In this document: positions 1 to 10,900 of the stretch, piece after piece
How positions within the stretch are numbered: the stretch's first letter is position 1
Layout of the letters: every line of letters starts with the position of its first letter
Assembly (NCBI GenBank): GCA_027625915.1
Contig: JANTQA010000070.1
Location: forward strand, 14,141,001-14,205,000
DNA from: Anaeramoeba flamelloides
Lineage: Eukaryota; Metamonada; Anaeramoebidae
Direction of reading: 5' to 3'
Length of the DNA stretch: 64,000 nucleotides
Translations under genes and position numbers: made by a program
The notes under the pieces: model-generated
Databases searched by the model: none
Seen by the model: only the letters and a program-made list of their open reading frames with translations
What the model was told of the DNA's origin: nothing

Positions 1-533
1 ATAATGCTTTGAGAAGGTATCCCAACCACAAAATCTATAAATAGCCCAATAGAGCACTTATCCCTTTTTACTTTTTCTGTTTTATTTAGAAAATCTATTG
101 TTTTCCCACATAAATAGAAGATTTTATAAAATTTCAGTTCATTTCTGATATATAAAAAAAAAACTAGCAACAATGGTAAAAAATTTAATTTTGTGATAGA
201 AATGATATTTTCCTCTTTTTTTTTATTCTAATATTTTATTTATTTTTCTTCGTTTTTTTTTTCTATTTTGAAAACTTTTTCCTTTATTTATTTCCTTCTT
301 TCAATAAATAAATTATATGTTGTCAGAAAAAAAAATAAAAAATGAAAGAATTGAATTATTATTTTTTAGAAAAAATGTTGTTTCACTTCTAAATGTATTT
401 TGATTAGAACATATTTTAATCAAAAATTCTAAAGGTTAAAAAAAAATTAAAAAAGTAAAATTAAAAAAGGAATAAAAGTAAATGAGAAAAAAAAAAAAAA
501 AAAAAAAAAAAAATAAAAATAAAAGTTCGATTA
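1..533. other. Intergenic, downstream of Sec16
   Basis: No gene is supported here. The stretch is A/T homopolymer-rich and includes a long A run at about 488-513, just past the Sec16 stop codon. It is presumably 3' flanking sequence of the minus-strand Sec16 gene plus spacer. Confidence 0.5.
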
Positions 534-3500
534 TTAATTATTTAATGGTATTGATTCTTCGTTCTGATCATTTTGATCGCTGTTCTGGTTTGTTTGGTTA
601 AAGCTTTGAGGCATAAAAACATTTAGATTATTACTATTACTATTATTATTACCCAAAGGTTTAAAAACTGAAACATTTTGAGAGGATTGTGAATTATTTG
701 GAATAAAAGTGTTTAAAGGTGTAAATGGCTTCATTGTTTGTGTTTTTGGAGGTGTAAGTGGGCTTAAATTATTTGTTGATGAAGTTGATGAAGTTGTAGC
801 AAAGACGTCAACATACCTCGATCTCGGGTCTCTGCCGATTGAATAACTATTTACATTAAAAGAGGGCTTTGGAACAGAATTGTTTCTTGGCAGATTATTC
901 TTTTTTGGTGGTCCATTGCTTTTTGGTGGTCCATTTTTTTTTTGCATGGTATTTGGTTGGTTATTCATATTCATATTCATATTAGTGTTTGTGCTAGTGT
1001 TTGTGCTGGACAAACTACTATTGAATTTTAATGGTGGGGGCGCGACTTTTTTTTTTTTTTTTTTTTTTTCATTTGAATCGCCTCGTCTTAACCATCTTCC
1101 AGCATCCTTATCGTAATAGAAATCATTTTTTAAACCTAAATTGCCCTTAACAACTTTTTTTTTTGGTTTATTTGATGCAAATAATCCGCCAAGAGTTTTA
1201 TTCCAAATTGAGCCAATAATTCCTTTTTCATCTTTCCCCTCATTTCCCTTTTCATCTTTTTTATCTTTCTTCTCCTTTCCTTTTCCTTTTTCTTTCCCCT
1301 TCCCCTTGCCATTTCCCTTGCCGTTCCCCTTTCCTTTCTCCTTGCCATTTCCTTTCTTATTGGTATTCTGTTGTTGTTGGTTTTCTTGTGAAAATATATT
1401 TTTGCTTTCTTCTTTTTCTTCTTCTTTTTGAGACACTTGCTGTGTATAATTTAAATTAAATTGATTATTATTTTTTGTTTCTAAATTCTGATTATAAAAC
1501 ATTGGGCTTTTATTATTAGACTTATTGTTTAAAGTGTTATTTGATTCTGAAGGATAATTTGATTGATAATTGGAATTTGATTGATAATTGGAATTCAATT
1601 GATTGTTTTGATCTTGCATTGAAAATAATTTAACTTCCTGAAATGGATTTTCCTTTGATTCATTTGGAGAAGTGATTTGAATATTTTGGAATTTATTTGA
1701 GCCAGTATTATATGTTTTAATCGGTGTAAAAAAATTATCATTATTGTTGCCTTTGTTTGTTTGTTTATTTTTTTTGGGAGTTAATTCAATATTTTGAAAT
1801 TGATCTCTACTGTTACTACTACTAATATTATTATTATTGCCGGTTTGATAGAATTTTGGAGTATTATTACTAGAATTTGGAAGATTATAACCACCGTTAT
1901 TGTTAAAGCTATTGTTATAATTATTATTTGTTGTTGAATTTGGGTTTAAAAAGGTAGTGTTTGATATTGTATTATTCTGTGAAGAATAGTTATTCATTGT
2001 GTTCATATTATTACTATTATTCATTTGGTTCATGTTGTTGTTGTTGTTGTTATTATTATTATTATTATTATTAATAGTTTGGTATTCAAAGTTAGTTTGA
2101 TTCTTAGAAACAGTGTTCCCATTAATGAACAAATTAATTCCCTTATCAACGACATTCCAAAACCCTTTAAATTTCTGATTATTATTTGCATTTAAATCAA
2201 TACCCAGATTAATTCGTAATCTATAATCAAGTTCCTTTAAAAGAGAAGAAAAAAAAATATTTTGTGTAAGCTCATGATTTTTCGGTAACGACTTTAGAAA
2301 TTGTGACAAATTATCACAATAGCGTTGTGCCTTTTTCAAAAATCCATACTCTGCTAAGAAATAGGCATAAAATAGTTTATAAACAGCAAAATAGGCAAGC
2401 TTGAATTGTGAATTCGAAAGCCTTTTAGCAAATTCATAAATTTGTGTTAATTGAATTGTTTCGGGACGAATAAAATATCTTGTATTTTTTTTATTATGGT
2501 GATTGCCGCCAATCAATACATAATCCAAATCAGAAAATTTAAACTGATAATTGTTTTTCTTGTTATTTTTTTTTTTATTATTTTTTGTCATATTTTCAAT
2601 TTTGAATTTGTTCACAGATCCTGGCAATATATTTGCAGATAGAAAGCAAATATGGGAAGCTTGAGTTTTTTCAAATCTTTTTATTAATTTGGTACCCAAG
2701 TCTAATAAAAATTCTGGGGTTTGTTGGGTTTTGTTCATTAATAAAATTGCAATGATTTGTTTCCATTTGTTTAAATCTTTACAGTTTGATGTCGTCTTGG
2801 AAAAGTTATAAAAATCGTTTGAAAATTGCTTATTCAAAAAATTAATTGTGGAATTTGGTTGGTAATAAAAATTTGAAAACTCGTTTAAAGCGCTTTTATA
2901 ATCTTCAGTTGGTAACTGACTTGATATAATGATCGCCTGTGCCCACAGTTTTGTTTTTAATGCTTCAATTAATGCCTTCTTCTTCTCCCCTTGTAATAGA
3001 TATTCTTCGATTTTTATCAAACTATTTTTCATTTGGATTGGATCAACACTATTATTATTGAAATTATTTGATAAAATTGAATTTATATGATTTACATTAT
3101 TATTTAATCGGTTAAAATTAAAATCATCATTTTCATTATTATTATTATTATCATCATCATCATTTAGATTATTATTGTTATTATTATCATTATTTTTGTT
3201 TAACAGATCTGAAATTTCCTTTTCTGGCCCAAATTCTGAATTTTTTTTCTTTCCAAAAATTCCCTTGTATTTGATTAATAGACTTAAAATATTTGTTAGT
3301 AATTCTGTATTTTCTTTATCCTTTGTATTTGTTTCCCCCCTCACATCGTTATTATTTTCGTAGTTACTATTAAAATTAGATTGCTCGAAAAAAAAATTGT
3401 CTTCTTCTTCTTCTTTCTTTTTTTCCACTTTTTCTTTTTTTTTGTTCTTTTTTAAATTTGAGTAATTTTCATTTAAATATTCTAATACCTTTTGTGCTTT

Positions 3501-6278
3501 AACAGATTTTAATGGCCCTGGAAATCGATCCATTAATTTGACATTCTTATTATTTTTGATAATTTGATTTAAATTAACTAATTTTACTACCCTATTTTGT
3601 GCTTTATTAAAATCAAGGAATTCTTGATTACTATTTTGTTGTTTAAGAGAAGGTGGTCTTGTTATTAATAATTTACCACCAAAACCAAAAGAAGCAAACG
3701 AATGTGGCTTGTATCTCCATTGATTTGTTAGCGCCTTTTTCGTCCGAGTGTCCTGGAAAAGGTTTGAAGAATATCGTTTTGCACTATTTAATTTGATGTT
3801 AAGATTATTATCCTTGCTGTAGTTAGAGTTGTTGTTGTTGTTGTTGTGTTCAAAATTAGGAAGAGAAGACGACCTGGGAATGTCCTGCGTATTAAAACTT
3901 AAGGGTTGAAACGTAGAAATATTACTAGTTGTTAAATTTTCAGTTTGTTTAGTCATAGAATTTATTTTAAATTGATTTGGTAAAATCTTTTCAAAAAAAT
4001 TATTTTGATCATCATCATTCCTATTGACTGAAAAGTTTGGGATATTTAATTCTTCATTGAGACTATCAAATTGTTTTGATTTTGAAACCTTTGGAGTAAA
4101 AAATTTGGGGGGTGCTATGGAATTTTTTAAATCCATATTTGAGTTGCTTTTGTTTTTTGTTGGAGTCATAAATGGAATGGATGGGTATTTTTTGTTTTCC
4201 GTGGTAATGGGAATTGATTGAAACCCAGTGGTTTCTAATAAATTATCATCATTTTTTGTTTCATTTTCCAATTTTTTCTCTGTTTCGGTTTCCGTTTGTG
4301 TTTGTGTTTGTGTTTGTGTTAGTGTTTGTGTTTGTATTTCTGTTTCTGTTTCTTTTTGTTCGTTATTAAAATCAAATTCTTCTTCTCCTTCTTCTTTATT
4401 TAAATCAATGGATTCGAAGTTTTCCATTAATTTATTTTCTTTTATAATTTCATCAGGATTATTATTATTATTGGAATTTTGGTTTGTTGGATATTGGTCA
4501 GTCCCGATTCCATAGAGAGTGACTTTTGGTTGATTTGAAGAAAAATTTATTTGATCAAAAAAACTAATTTCTTCTTCACTATCATTCTCATTATCATTAT
4601 CATTATCTTCATCGCTTTTATTGTTTGTATTGCTGTTATTGCTGTTAATAAATTCTTTTCCAAGCTTATTTTCTTCTTCTTGTTCCTTTGTATTAAAAGT
4701 GTATTCCTGTTCGTCATATAAAGAATTATTGTTTTCATTATTTGGTACAAAAAGATCAATTTCTTCAAATTCGTCATCTTTTATATTTTTATTAAATTTA
4801 TTTTCATCTTGATTCTTATTTTCATTTTCATCATTTTGTTCTTCTTTATTATTATCGTTTTTATCATCATTTTCATTTTCATTTTCATTTTCATTGCCAT
4901 TATCTTCTGTTTCAAATTCATATGTTGATATTTTTTGTGATTCCATTGAAAAAATTGATGAATTATTTTGATTTGATAAACTATCTTTAAAAAGATTATT
5001 ATTTTCATTTTGAGATTGATTATAAGAAAAAAGATTATGTGACTTTTGATTTTCTGTTTGTGGAATAAAAATCTGAGTTGAGGTGTATTCAGAAGATTTC
5101 TCAGTCACTGGTTTTAAATTAATTTCTTGAAATGTGTTTGTATTTTCAATTGTTTGAGTTTCATTAACTTGTTCATCTGGTGAATTATTTTGTTCTTGAT
5201 TATTAAAGTTATTGTCCAAATTATATTCAAAACCATTATTATTCTCATCATTGTTATTATTTGTATTTCTATCACCAAAATTAATTGATCCTAGGGAATT
5301 AAAAAAATCAATATCATTATTTTCATCTTGTTCCTGTTCCTGTTCCTGTTCTTGTTCCTGTTCTTGTTCTTGTTCTTGTCCTTGTTCTTGTTCTTGTTCT
5401 TGTTCATAGGTATTTTGGTTATAGTTTTGAACTTGCTCATTTTTTTGATAACTCTCTATTTTTGGTTGATAAAAATTTATTTGTTCCGGTTTGTCTTGAT
5501 CGTTTTCGACTGGATAGTGATTCATTTGTTTGTATTGATTCTCTTGGTTTTGATTATTGAATTGGGTTTGGTTGTCAATTTGTTGGTTGTTCTGATAATG
5601 ATTATTTTGAATTGAATTCAGGTTTTGGCTCGGATAATTTAATTGATTATCATTGCTTTGAGTCGAAACTTTTTGAGAGCCAAAAAAAGATAATTTATAA
5701 TCATTTAAAAAGGAAAGATCGTCACTATTTTCTTGTTCCTCCTCATACCGTTGTTGTTGTTCTTCTTCATACTGTTGTTGTTGTTCTTGTTCTTGTTGTT
5801 CTTCATTTTCTTGATTTTGATAATTTTGAAATTGGGTTTGGTTTTCGATTCGATGATTATTGGAAGGGATCTTCTTGCCAAGTGTACCTACGCTTTCGTT
5901 GATTCCCGAATTTGAGGAAATTTGATTAAAAAATTCAAGAGACTCATCATCTTCATCATCTTGAAAATTATTCCCGTTGCTATTACCGAAATTAATCTGA
6001 AACTGGAGATCTGTTTCACTATTGGTTTCTTCATGTTTTTCTTTTTTTGTTTCTGTTTCGGTTTTGGTTTCGGTTTCGGTTTTGTTTTCTGTTCTTGTTT
6101 CATATTCGCTTGGTTGTGTGGTTTTACTATTTTCGTTAAAGTTCGAAAAAAAAGATATTGAGTCTTCTTCGGAATCTTCTTCAGAATTGCCACCCAAAAA
6201 AGATGCTAATCCTTGTGGAATTGCTTCCTTTGTTTGCTTATGTTCGCCAAATAATTCTTCAATGCTTTGGTTAGACAT
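534..6278 (-). CDS. SEC16: Sec16-like COPII coat assembly protein
   Basis: A single uninterrupted frame of 1914 residues. Sec16 is the peripheral scaffold of ER exit sites that organises Sec23/24 and Sec13/31 for COPII budding. The first ~840 residues are low complexity (Asn, Gln, Glu; EQ repeats near 5325-5410; TQ/TE repeats near 4270-4350). The conserved central region starts near residue 858 with the motif PHSFASFGFGGKL, followed by FPGPLKS and a VLEYLNEN helix. The helical ACE1-type block contains KALIEALKTKLWAQAIIISS near residue 1106 and runs to LRINLGID near 1360. A second Asn-rich linker and a KGKGKEK stretch follow. The family's C-terminal motif appears as FYYDKDAGRWLRRG near residue 1722. 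The start was chosen at MSNQSIEEL because the frame extends 28 residues further upstream only through hydrophobic, poly-A/T-derived sequence, and ACAATG is a good context. Family call is firm; orthology was not tested. Confidence 0.9.
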   Translation of the reverse strand: MSNQSIEELFGEHKQTKEAIPQGLASFLGGNSEEDSEEDSISFFSNFNENSKTTQPSEYETRTENKTETETKTETETKKEKHEETNSETDLQFQINFGNSNGNNFQDDEDDESLEFFNQISSNSGINESVGTLGKKIPSNNHRIENQTQFQNYQNQENEEQQEQEQQQQYEEEQQQRYEEEQENSDDLSFLNDYKLSFFGSQKVSTQSNDNQLNYPSQNLNSIQNNHYQNNQQIDNQTQFNNQNQENQYKQMNHYPVENDQDKPEQINFYQPKIESYQKNEQVQNYNQNTYEQEQEQEQGQEQEQEQEQEQEQEQEQDENNDIDFFNSLGSINFGDRNTNNNNDENNNGFEYNLDNNFNNQEQNNSPDEQVNETQTIENTNTFQEINLKPVTEKSSEYTSTQIFIPQTENQKSHNLFSYNQSQNENNNLFKDSLSNQNNSSIFSMESQKISTYEFETEDNGNENENENENDDKNDNNKEEQNDENENKNQDENKFNKNIKDDEFEEIDLFVPNNENNNSLYDEQEYTFNTKEQEEENKLGKEFINSNNSNTNNKSDEDNDNDNENDSEEEISFFDQINFSSNQPKVTLYGIGTDQYPTNQNSNNNNNPDEIIKENKLMENFESIDLNKEEGEEEFDFNNEQKETETEIQTQTLTQTQTQTQTETETEKKLENETKNDDNLLETTGFQSIPITTENKKYPSIPFMTPTKNKSNSNMDLKNSIAPPKFFTPKVSKSKQFDSLNEELNIPNFSVNRNDDDQNNFFEKILPNQFKINSMTKQTENLTTSNISTFQPLSFNTQDIPRSSSLPNFEHNNNNNNSNYSKDNNLNIKLNSAKRYSSNLFQDTRTKKALTNQWRYKPHSFASFGFGGKLLITRPPSLKQQNSNQEFLDFNKAQNRVVKLVNLNQIIKNNKNVKLMDRFPGPLKSVKAQKVLEYLNENYSNLKKNKKKEKVEKKKEEEEDNFFFEQSNFNSNYENNNDVRGETNTKDKENTELLTNILSLLIKYKGIFGKKKNSEFGPEKEISDLLNKNNDNNNNNNLNDDDDNNNNNENDDFNFNRLNNNVNHINSILSNNFNNNSVDPIQMKNSLIKIEEYLLQGEKKKALIEALKTKLWAQAIIISSQLPTEDYKSALNEFSNFYYQPNSTINFLNKQFSNDFYNFSKTTSNCKDLNKWKQIIAILLMNKTQQTPEFLLDLGTKLIKRFEKTQASHICFLSANILPGSVNKFKIENMTKNNKKKNNKKNNYQFKFSDLDYVLIGGNHHNKKNTRYFIRPETIQLTQIYEFAKRLSNSQFKLAYFAVYKLFYAYFLAEYGFLKKAQRYCDNLSQFLKSLPKNHELTQNIFFSSLLKELDYRLRINLGIDLNANNNQKFKGFWNVVDKGINLFINGNTVSKNQTNFEYQTINNNNNNNNNNNNNMNQMNNSNNMNTMNNYSSQNNTISNTTFLNPNSTTNNNYNNSFNNNGGYNLPNSSNNTPKFYQTGNNNNISSSNSRDQFQNIELTPKKNKQTNKGNNNDNFFTPIKTYNTGSNKFQNIQITSPNESKENPFQEVKLFSMQDQNNQLNSNYQSNSNYQSNYPSESNNTLNNKSNNKSPMFYNQNLETKNNNQFNLNYTQQVSQKEEEKEESKNIFSQENQQQQNTNKKGNGKEKGKGNGKGNGKGKGKEKGKGKEKKDKKDEKGNEGKDEKGIIGSIWNKTLGGLFASNKPKKKVVKGNLGLKNDFYYDKDAGRWLRRGDSNEKKKKKKKVAPPPLKFNSSLSSTNTSTNTNMNMNMNNQPNTMQKKNGPPKSNGPPKKNNLPRNNSVPKPSFNVNSYSIGRDPRSRYVDVFATTSSTSSTNNLSPLTPPKTQTMKPFTPLNTFIPNNSQSSQNVSVFKPLGNNNSNSNNLNVFMPQSFNQTNQNSDQNDQNEESIPLNN

Positions 6279-7759
6279 TGTTAGAATAATAAAATAAAAA
6301 AAAAAGATTAAAAAGAAATTATTTTGAAAAAAATAAAAAGCAATTAAAAAAAATAAAAACACACAATTATTCGAAATCTTATTTTTTGATTTGTTTCAAA
6401 AGGACTTTAAAAATTCTCAGAAGTAGCTTGTATGAAATTTCAAAATGGAAACAAAGGAGAATTAACTTGAAAAATTTTTGTAGCAAAGGATATAATCTTG
6501 TAAAACTTCATTTGGATTTTGACTTTTGACAAACTTTATATTTATTAACATACCATTTATCGTCGAGCTTCAAGTATAACAAAGTAGTGGGTTTTTGTTT
6601 TTTTTATATCATCAAAATTGTAATAAGTAAGATCTTGGATAATTACATCCATTTAAAGGATTTGATTATTTCAAAATCAAATAAATGTGAATTTGAAAAT
6701 ATTAATTAAGACAAGTAACTTATACCCTTCTTTATAATATAATTCTTGAGATGTTTAAGAAAACAATTTCCAAACAGTTTTTCTTGGGTTCTTTGGAAAA
6801 AATTTTTGGTAAAGAGAAACCAAACAAAAATAGGAAACATCCATCCAAATAAAAAGCTATGCTTCAAATTTTCAAAAAAGGATAAAGATTAAGATATCAG
6901 AGAAACCAATAATAAAAAATCAGGAAATATGATATTACTTTAGAAAAGTTCCATTATATAAGATGAAATTCTTTAAAATGAGGTATCAAATTTGAAACTT
7001 TTACTTTGTTTTCAAGTAAACCAATCAAAAATTATTGCCAAAAAAGTAACAAAATTATTAAAATTTTGTACAAACCAAAAAATTTGGAACACATTTCTAT
7101 TCAGATTTTAAATTCTCTCTTGAAATATTCAAGGAGTTTACCTTCAAAATTGATCTGAACTTAGGAATACGATTGGGTAATGGGTTATGTGTTACACTGG
7201 AACAAGAAGAAGAGAAATCAAGAGTTTTATTTGAATAAGGTACTTTATTGTCTTAGATCAGGTTATTTTTATCTTCAAGTCAGTTTTTTCAAAAATAAAT
7301 GACATTTTGGGTTTTTTTTTATTGTTTGTTGAGAATACTTTGTGTAAATTTTGTCAACAAGAATCCTCAATAAAAATCAGATTTCAGTAATAAAAAACAA
7401 ATAATCAAAAATTATCTACAAGTGTATTTCATAAAACAATCTGAAAAGTTAAAATTTTCCTGAGTTGAGATATCAATGATGTAAAAATATGTTCTACTTC
7501 ATAAAGACACTCGATTTTAAAGACTATTTTAGATAATAACCACAATTTTGTCTGCAAACTCAAAATATTAAGAGAATAACTTCAACAAATAAAGATGTAT
7601 TGACTTTTATATCTATTTTAATCATTTGGTTTGTTTCCTAAGGTGTATATATTAAGACACTGTCCAAAAGATTCCCAATTTAAGTTCTTATCTTAACACA
7701 TGGATCATTTTTTTCTCTTTTATTGAGCCAAAGCAAATTGCTATCCATTACTTCAAAAA
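6279..7759. promoter_or_regulatory. Divergent intergenic region between SEC16 and PFD3
   Basis: The two flanking genes are transcribed away from each other, so this 1.5 kb should hold both promoters. I see no coding exon, RNA gene or clear transposon end. Core promoter motifs cannot be told apart from the AT-rich background. Confidence 0.4.
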
Positions 7760-7927
7760 ATGACAAACAAAAAAATAGACAACAAAAATATTTTTCAAGT
7801 AACTGAAATTCAAGACAAACAAAATCAAGAACACCGTGGAATACCAAAAGCTAAATTTCTTGTAATTAATAAAATCCAATTTATTTTTTAAAACAGAAAA
7901 TACAAAAAGAAAACGAAAAAGAAAAAA

Positions 7928-7962
<35 letters not shown>

Positions 7963-10900
7963 TCTTTTTCATTCAGTGCAAATCGTTTTCTTTGTTGCTC
8001 AATTTTCTTAGACAACCATTTTTCTTGAATAAATATTTTTGTCTTTTTACTAATTCATTTTGATTAAAAAAAAAACAACAATAACACCTTCTTTCTTTTT
8101 ATACTATTTCCTAGGAAAACATAAAAAGTTTAATAAAAACCCCACAGGAAGCCTCTGTAATGCTTAAAAATCTCGAAACAATTTATTCGTTTGTTTTTGT
8201 TTTTCTTTTTCTTTTTGTTTTTCTTTTTTGCTCCTCGTAATTGTTTTGTGTAGACTTTTTTTTGTTTTTGCCTTACTTTTTGTGTTTGTGTTTGTGTTTC
8301 TTGTTTTTTTACTTTTTCGATAATAATAATAAAAAAAAAATAACATAATTTCTATTTGCTTCAAAAAGTAAGTATAAATTTATGGAAAACAACCTCTTGA
8401 GACAACGAATACGTGTGAACCAAAAAATACCAAAACTTGAAGAAAATATTGAGATGATCAATTTCCTCAAGCTCAAAAATGAAAAGGGTGGATCACTTGA
8501 CACTCGCTTTAAGATTTCAAATAATTTGTATGTTAATGCCGAAATTGAAAAGTGTCAAAGTGTTTGCTTATGGCTTGGTGTAAGTTTTTTTCCTTTTTCT
8601 TCATTAATTTTTTGTTGTAGTTTCACTTGAAAACTCTTTCCATTCAAAATTGGGATTGTGCTGTTTCTTTGTCTAAAAATGCATATTTGGAATGTTTTTT
8701 TTTTTTCTCTTTTTATCAAAAACTTATCAAGTAATGAATTATAAAAAATCAACTAGAGAAAATACAAGAAAACAGAAACAGAAACAGAAAATTGAAACTA
8801 TTTCTAATAAAAAAAGTATCAAGTAGAGCAAATTCTAAAAAATGTAATAAAATTTTGAGTTAATTTGGATTTATTGTTAAAGATAACGTGTTAGAAAACC
8901 ACTTTATCTGTTCAAGAGAGAATTATGAAGTGGTTAAATTGGCAACTTCTAATTCATAGGGTGTGAATAAACACAGCTATTAAAAGCATTTTAGACTTAA
9001 TTTATTTTTCAAAAATAAATTTGATATCTAAAAAGGAGAGAAAAAAATGAAAGAATAAAAAATATAAAATGAAGAATAAATAGGAAAATTAAAAATAGAT
9101 CAGAAAAAATTCTTAGAGTTATTGAAACCCAGATGAATTTGTGTGGATATTTGATCCAAAATCATTTTGGGATTTGAGATCTTTTTTCCTTTATAACCTG
9201 CTGAGTCATATTTCCCATGAAACATTCTCTAGAAATGCCCTAACTTTCTTTTATGTTCATTTTCCTCAACAATTCATCTTTATCTTCTTTAAAGAAAAAT
9301 AATCTTAAAATCAAGATCTTTGAATTTATTTAAGGTTCTTTTTTCAAATTGTTTTCTAGGTTTTTTAATATCTTTTATATTCCTCATTCGAAATGATCAA
9401 TATCATCAATTTTTTTTTCATCAACATGAGAATATTTTAGAATCTACTCCCTTTTCCCATTTGTATGTGTATCTATGAAAATCATTTGTAAAAAAATTTT
9501 AGTTTGAATAGAGTTGTTGATGATTTCCAATTTAAGCATGGTTTGTTTTTGCCTAAAATTGTCTGGGAAATTGGTGAATTTTAAAGATATCTTTTTGATT
9601 TCCATTTTTCTTCTTCTTTTGAAGATTCTCACTCTACTTTGTCTAATATTTGACTTAATATGAGTTTCATGGGGGGTTTTACTTGATCTCTTCTTTTCTC
9701 CATATTTTCCCAGCCAATATTTTCTATTTCATCCATTTTTAAATCCTTAGCCACACAAGTGAAAACATGAAGGCTCTATTTTTAGAGTTTTTTAACAAAA
9801 TTAGTTTTCCTTCTTAGAATCATATGTAGGGTGGGATCTGTTCTAGTTTTCCATTTGAGAAAGTTTGTGGAGGTGCCTAGAAATTTTTAGTTCAATTTCC
9901 TTTTTAGAAATTTGATAACTCTGGTTTCAATAAATTTTATTTCAAATAAGATTTTGAAAATCAACTTTTTTACATAATTTCTGTGTATTTAAACCCGAAA
10001 CATTTTTTCTACATCTTTTTCAAAAATGAATTTTCTGATCATAAAAATGGAAACTTGAAAATAAACAGTTTCTGAACTTATTTTGAATTTATCAGTATCA
10101 CCAAAAGCTTGTTTATTTATTAAGAATTACAGCATTAAAATTAAAAAGTTTGATTCAATCGAATTAATTAATGAAAGAAATACAACCCTTTTAAAAAAGC
10201 GAGGAATAAAATTTTTGAAGAAAGTGGTGCTCAAACTCTTTGATTTACGCCTTTATGCAGTTTTAATAACACATTTTAAAACTTTTGGTCATAACTTTTT
10301 TAAAACAGCTGTAAGAGAAACCAAACAAAAATTCAGAAAATATATGAGGGGATTTAACTTTTGTGAGTCAAAATACAATTTCATCGGAATATTTAAACAA
10401 GAAATTTAGACTCACCCTCATTCAAACCTACGGTAATGGCCAAAAGTTTCAAAATTCAATTACAGGTGAACAATAAAATAAAAAAAAATAACATACAAGA
10501 CTTTTTTCACCAAATTGTCAGGTATCTCTACATTCTGATTTAAAAAAATTAAAAATTTTTCAAATTGATTTCTTGTTTATTCACGGATTTTCATCCATCA
10601 TTTTCAATTTTTCAAAATATTAGATCAGTAAAAGGATTTATCTAATTTCTCTTTACTTCTACAAAATGAATAATCAATAATCCAATTTCTTGAATTCATT
10701 GTTGGATCTACTTTTTCTTGTATACTAATTTATTATAAAATTTGAAAAAAAAAAACTAATACTTTTCAAATCGAAACATAAGAAAAAAAAAACTTCGAAT
10801 TTCAAATTGTAATACTTGTGAATTGGCGAAAATCTATAATAAAACAAAGAATTGCTATCCATTTGAATATCGGAAAAAAATGTATTCGAAATTTTGAGTC

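Noticed and set aside
4228-6297. Plus-strand hydrophobic frames over Sec16
   Set aside because: They are antisense shadows of Gln/Glu/Asn repeats in SEC16.
10083-10409. 108-codon open stretch inside PFD3 intron 3
   Set aside because: It begins at TTG, has no ATG until near its end, matches no family, and open runs of this size are possible by chance over tens of kb at this base composition.
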